A stretch of DNA of 64,000 nucleotides, taken from the NCBI GenBank assembly GCA_030248295.1, contig JASANH010001018.1, positions 248,001 to 312,000 on the forward strand. Reading direction: 5' to 3'. The notes beneath the pieces are model-generated. The model was not told where the DNA came from. It saw only the letters and a list, made by a program, of their open reading frames with translations, and ran no database searches. Each line of letters starts with the position of its first letter. Position 1 is the stretch's first letter. The DNA is from Mesodorylaimus sp. YZB2_4. Taxonomy: Eukaryota; Nematoda; Enoplea; Dorylaimida; Dorylaimidae. Below, piece after piece: positions 55,437 through 64,000 of this stretch. A program made the position numbers and the translations under genes.

Positions 55437-56727
55437 ATGAGGACCAGCATCGCATTGGTCGCCTTCCTGGCTTTGCTCCAAAGCTTGGTTGCCCAAGGCA
55501 TCAGGGTGCACGCTGATGGCAGCAAGTCGTCCAACAGTGGAACGATGACGTTTCTAGATTTGGTCATTCCTGGCAGGACTGCAATTGACCATGAGCGGGC
55601 AAAGCGGCAGGGGAAGTTGGATACATCTTATTCGTTCAGCGCCACTGATATCCAATACATCGTGGATGAGCACAACCGGCTGAGACGACGGGTAAGGAAA
55701 GTGGAGTGTGCACCACTCGAGTTGCGGGCATCTTTGGATTACGGCTCTGGCACTGACACAGGGGCCTAACCTGAGGGAGGGTCAAGCGATGCCACCTTAC
55801 CTTTACGTGCATGTGCATACATACAGTACATCCAAGGGTACGTAACGTGCATGTGGCCGCCATGCTGCTCTGAAATCCTCCCCACGCGCCCCTGACTTGT
55901 GCAACTCAACACGCCCTGTCGTGTCCGTCTTTCCTTTCCACGATGCCCTTTCCAGGTTCCAGCAACGGATATGCTGCTGATGAGTTGGGACAGAAATCTT
56001 GCCGCGTCAGCCCAAGCACACGCCGACAAGTGCATTTTCGCTCACAGCACGAATCGTTTCAACACTGGGGAAAATATTTATGCCTCGCCATTTTCAAATT
56101 ACCAAAACGGATTCAAAATGTGGTTTGATGAAGTGTATGACCAAAATTGCGGGTGCACCAACTTCTACAAGCACTGTTGCGGTCACTTCACTCAGGTACG
56201 TCATTCTTCGGTACTCTAGCAAAGACCTATTGGCAGTAAAAACTTGTCCCCTATTACAAAGCACGTCAGAGTCAGGTTAGAAGGTGCGTGGGATGATTCG
56301 GTGCAGAATACAATTCTTACAAAAGCAAGTTCTAGTCAGACGCCACAGAAGGAGAGAGGCTATTGAGACGCGAAGAGGGAAACACAAGTTTTGCACGCTC
56401 CACCTGCACAGTTTTGACACATGAGCGCCCCAATTTTGTTCACTCTTGTCAGTCGTTTCAATGAGTGCCTTTCTGACGTAACAGGTGGCCTGGGCAGCGA
56501 CGTCGAGGGTCGGTTGCGGATTTGCCAAGTGCAACACCATATTGTACGCCCGTTTTCAACGGTATATCCTCGTGTGTCACTACTCGCCGGCCGGAAATGT
56601 CATCTATTTCTCAAATGGCCAAATGGTCGCTAGACCCGGTTTCACATACAAGGCGCAAGGAGAACTGGCCTGCAGCGGATGTGCGCCTGGCTACAAATGT
56701 GATGATGGATTGTGTACTTGGTCTTGA
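55437..56727 (+). CDS. Secreted CAP-superfamily (SCP/TAPS, antigen 5-like) protein, three exons
   Basis: Exons 55437-55691, 55956-56195 and 56485-56727 join at phase 0 to 245 residues. Residues 1-19 form a clear signal peptide (TSIALVAFLALLQSLVAQG). A pro-like stretch follows, ending with a possible dibasic site (HERAKRQGK). The CAP domain runs from about 70: IVDEHNRLRRRVPATDMLLM, SWDRNLAASAQAHADKC, FAHS...GENIY, WFDEVYD, then the signature GHFTQVAWAATSRVGCG and ILVCHYSPAGN. The CAP1 and CAP2 positions, including H, E and H of the cavity, are present. The C-terminus is Cys-rich (CSGCAPGYKCDDGLC). It is secreted. Members act in host interaction, venom, fertilisation or defence; the role here is unknown. 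Confidence 0.92.
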
Positions 56728-57215
56728 GGTGGCGGGTACCAGTCTGGGATTGTGCTGTGACTTGTGTGATCTTATTAAAGGTAGAATGCGTACAGTAAAC
56801 TGAGTTCACCAATAAGTGCGATGCGAGAAAATGACCGTCCGCAATCACGGACAAGTAGTAACCAGACAGGCGAGCCTCAACTGAGGGCGTGGCCACCTGA
56901 GGTTGCCAGTGGTTTGGAGCTTATAAACAGATAACTAACCATAACCCACAAGGTAGCCATGGCATGAAAGTAGCGGCACATGTGGCCACTATTTGATGAC
57001 AGTCGGAGAATAGAGGTAGCGGCTTACAGGTGTGGTTTTAAAAACGAATCCAACATTTTCTAGGGGATACCAGCAGCGTGGCCACATCAAAACACCTTTT
57101 GGGTTTTAGGAGGCTCTGCTCTTCATGTAAGGGGGAGCGTAATTACAAAAGTAATTTTAGCAGTACAGCCACCCGACAGTGGGTCAAAGTCCGACTTAAA
57201 CCCGACCAAAAAAAA

Positions 57216-57390
57216 TTGTCGTTGAGTCGACAAACTTACGACAATGCGGAATATATTTGCCTGAAATCACATAATCGACCGTCTTTGAGCCAATGCACAA
57301 AACACTCTGCCCTTATCTCATGTGCACAGCCATTCCGTCCTGCTCTTTACACTTCTTCACCGTCTTTGTCCCTTGGGTCGTCGCGACAAG
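57216..57390 (+). repeat. Dispersed repeat, family C (copy 2)
   Basis: About 175 bp closely matching 38583-38754. It starts TTGTCGTTGAGTCGACAA and ends GGGTCGTCGCGACAAG, giving short inverted TTGTCG ends, and has no coding capacity. A small non-autonomous DNA transposon is the best guess. Confidence 0.55.
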
Positions 57391-57744
57391 AAACCAACGC
57401 GTACGATTCGACCAAATTGACCAAAAGTGAGGTTCTGGCCAATTTTTTCAAACAATGTGGGTAATTTAGGGTTGAATTTGGTTCGACTTCCAAACTTTTG
57501 GGCTGGGTTTTGGTGATTGAAGTGTTTTATCGAATACGCCACACATTCTACGTGAGCATTAGCACATAGTGTGCAGCCGCGGTGATGCAGCAGGGCATAC
57601 ACAGGATTCAGGTCGTGGCTTATCCATAGAAAATTTTGCCGCAGAGGGGAGCCTAAAGCTCAGGTTGGGCACGGGTGGGGTATGTTTACCTAAATTTTCG
57701 AGGTCGTGAGGTGTTTACGCATACCAGCAACGCTCCTGAAGCGG

Positions 57745-58030
57745 TTGCGGTCGTCTCTCCCTATTGCTTAGGAGCGAGTGGCTGGACTCATTCCGGGTTC
57801 GATCCCTGGTGATGGAGGTCGGTTTTTTATCCATCAACCCTGGCTGACCTTGCACGCCAGGCCGTGGGTGACTCGCCTGATACCGTCGAGGTGCTTCGAA
57901 CACTGACAGGGTTCAACCCTACCCGAAGTCTATGGCCAGCCCGGATGCCCTTGTGTCGAGTTGCTCCTTGTGGAGACGCTTAGAGGGACCTGCTGAGTGT
58001 GCTGGTCCCCGCTTAGACTGCTGGCCCCAG
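57745..58030 (+). repeat. tRNA-derived SINE-like element, second family (plus-strand copy)
   Basis: The tRNA-like part GGAGCGAGTGGCTGGACTC and CCGGGTTCGATCCCTGGT (good B box) is followed by GGAGGTCGGTTTTTTATCC, TGGCTGACCTTGCACGCC and the end GTGCTGGTCCCCGCTTAG. The same order is present in reverse at 29098-29470. Confidence 0.65.
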
Positions 58031-58688
58031 CTATACTGCAGGCAAAAACGCCCCCGCTCAAAATATTGGAAAAATTTTTTTTTGGAATCTTTCAAAAACA
58101 GACCTGAGATAAACCGAGAATTTGTTATTCTGTTCACATCTCAACCCATTCCATTTTTGAGCATTCCATTTTTGAGCCAGGTTCCAAATACGAATTCATA
58201 CTATACTACATGCTTCTGAGACCTGATAACTCTGACCTGACGCGGAAAGAAGTTTTTAGCTGGGTTCGAAAAAGGTCAACAAACCGAAATAACTTTCGAT
58301 AAATCCCGGCCTACAGTAGTCAGATGCAACCTAAAAACCCATAATTGGGTGTTTAGGGTTTAAGGTCCCAATGTCGGACCTGGCCGCCCAGAAAATGCTG
58401 TGCAGATTCATCAGCAGCCTCGACCATAACTGCATGGACGACCGAGGGAGAGAAAGGATTCAACCTTATCATCAACAGGCACAGCTCCAGGCCTCCGATA
58501 AGAGTATGGCAAGAAAATTCCCTCAACTCGTTATATATTTCCTGCAGATGTGAAATCGTCTGCAAACACCGCTCTCACAGTCAGTTCCCACCAAGCAAGG
58601 AATGTGGCAATGTGGTGCGGGAACGACGCAGGCAGGTTGTGTCATTTGGCTCAAGTACTGTGCGATCGATTGCTTGTGAGTGTAAAGA

Positions 58689-58874
58689 ATGTAACCCTGG
58701 CGCCTGGCGCCTCGTGCCATGGCGACTGGGAGAGAATAATCGGTCTCCGCTGGCTGGGAGACGCCAACCCCTCGGGTTCATGGTTCAGCCGCAGGTATAA
58801 GCCTTACCTTGCTGGACTGGACATACTGGGGCAGGGTGGCACATTCTCTCCTATGCCTGGTAGGCTTGGATACA
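58689..58874. repeat. MITE-like element, family B (copy 5)
   Basis: Starts GTAACCCTGGCGCCTGGCGC and ends CCTGGTAGGCTTGGATAC. Inside are CTGGCTGGGAGACGCCAACC, CTCGGGTTCATGGTTCAGCC and GCAGGTATAAGCCTTACC, as in copies 3 and 4. Confidence 0.6.
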
Positions 58875-59749
58875 GAATTATCTACATTGTCAGCCAGAAG
58901 AATTTTTCATATTTCGTCGACTCAAGGACAAAGATATGCAAAGTGAGAAACTGAACCCAAAAAACCAGGTCCCTTGCTAACAGAGTTTGGTCCCGTCAAC
59001 ATCGCTTGGCCACGTCCTTTCCCACGCCTATACGCTTGGGTTGCACTAGGAATGCATTTTGTATTTTCTGTACGCACACTCGGCCTGCGCGATGCGAATG
59101 AGGATTTTGTTTTCATCCCTCTGCTCACCCCCTGTTCCCTTGTTTTGGCCAGCTGATTCCTTCAGTGATTTGGCTGACGAGTACGGCTTACAACACTGGG
59201 AATTGGTGAGAATTTTAAGCCTCTGGAGACTAGCACAGCAGCCCGAGACTCTTGTCCGATCATTCCCAGAGGTAATGCTTCGTTCAGCGAGGCTTGCTTA
59301 CTAGGCATGCTGATAATAGCATTCAAAAAACCAAAGTTATGTCCTTGCTCCGCATATTCATATCGAACACACACAAGTCCATTCTTGTTCTTCTGATGTG
59401 TATTCATTCAGTTCAAGTGAAAAAATTACAATTTTCAGGCCTCAGCAACTTTTGGCGAATCTAAACTTTATTTTACCAGAATCGAAAACCGACCAATCCA
59501 CGACGACCTTTCATGACGTCGTCTCATTGTGATTGGCTAGCGCACACGAAAAATCTTTTTTGGTGTGCGCGTCCATGCTCGGGCGGAGAACGAACCAGAA
59601 CAGAAAGCAATCGATCGATTCGAAGTTTTATCAATACGGCTTGGGAATACTTGATATTTATCGAGCTTTACTGCAATACTGTGAGAAAATTCATGTGAGA
59701 CTGGTTTTACTGCAAGAAACGTCGAAATTTACGGTGAATTAAATTCCAA

Positions 59750-63798
<4,049 letters not shown>

Positions 63799-64000
63799 AG
63801 GATGTTGAATGCTCTCGCTACGATGGACATTATGTAATGCAATTCGTTGTTCTTTTCGTTGATTTTTGGTTTTTTTGGGGGAAGATTAGTTTTGCTTAGT
63901 GTGTCGAGAGCGAAAAGCGTTAATTCTGTTGCGTGTAAGTAAAAATAAATAGTTGCGTGGTTTATTGAAAATGTATGTTAGTAGATGGGCGGCGCTCCTT

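Larger units (their letters stand above)
56728..59749. other. Repeat-rich intergenic stretch between CAP and Vasa-like genes
   Basis: No coding exon was recognised. It contains three repeats (57216-57390, 57745-58030, 58689-58874). The last 500 bp before the Vasa-like gene should hold its promoter and leader; no TATA box is evident. Confidence 0.45.

Overview
The window is nuclear DNA from an invertebrate animal. Its genes are split by many short GT-AG introns, often with TTTTAG or TTTCAG acceptors. It holds clear animal orthologues: HECW-type ubiquitin ligase, Na+/K+-ATPase alpha, importin-9, omega GST, a Kv channel, VAP, and a Vasa/GLH helicase. It also has a protostome-style ionotropic-receptor family and several dispersed short repeats. 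A protostome, probably an ecdysozoan, fits best. The many-knuckle Vasa, the CAP protein and the short introns recall nematodes, but I cannot fix the phylum from sequence alone.

Layout, left to right. At 0.19-0.66 kb (-) is the first exon of a voltage-gated K+ channel that runs off the left edge. At 0.9-8.3 kb (-) is a tandem array of ionotropic-receptor-like genes, two intact and two decayed. At 10.3-18.1 kb (+) is the most striking gene. It has six exons and encodes about 1,955 residues that chain sulfotransferase, DegT/StrS aminotransferase, SAM-methyltransferase-like, GT-B-like glycosyltransferase, GT2 glycosyltransferase and GH5 glycosidase domains. At 18.5-25.4 kb are a single-exon GPCR (-), a PEX11-like gene (-), another intact ionotropic receptor in the opposite orientation (+) and a VAP-like MSP-domain gene (-). 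At 25.8-26.9 kb (-) is a secreted cysteine-rich protein. At 28.6-38.3 kb (+) is a 24-exon HECW ligase. At 39.5-43.6 kb (-) is Na+/K+-ATPase alpha, head to head with importin-9 at 44.1-50.2 kb (+). At 50.4-53.6 kb (-) is an omega-class GST. At 55.4-56.7 kb (+) is a secreted CAP protein. At 59.7-63.8 kb (+) is a Vasa/GLH-type helicase with seven CCHC knuckles.

The genes do not form one pathway. The right half is mostly conserved single-copy cell machinery. The left half is accessory: chemoreceptor-like paralogues with birth-and-death decay surround a bacterial-looking multidomain carbohydrate enzyme. That enzyme is spliced in animal fashion and is the best candidate for a novel system, plausibly an ancient horizontal acquisition. 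Gaps and introns carry tRNA-derived SINE-like copies, a roughly 200 bp MITE-like family with inverted ends, and another short repeat of about 175 bp.

Limits: exon boundaries were read by eye from splice motifs and reading-frame continuity. For the fusion gene, HECW, CAP, GST, VAP and the cysteine-rich gene the phases close exactly. For the ATPase, importin-9 and the helicase I give the overall extent and the main domains.
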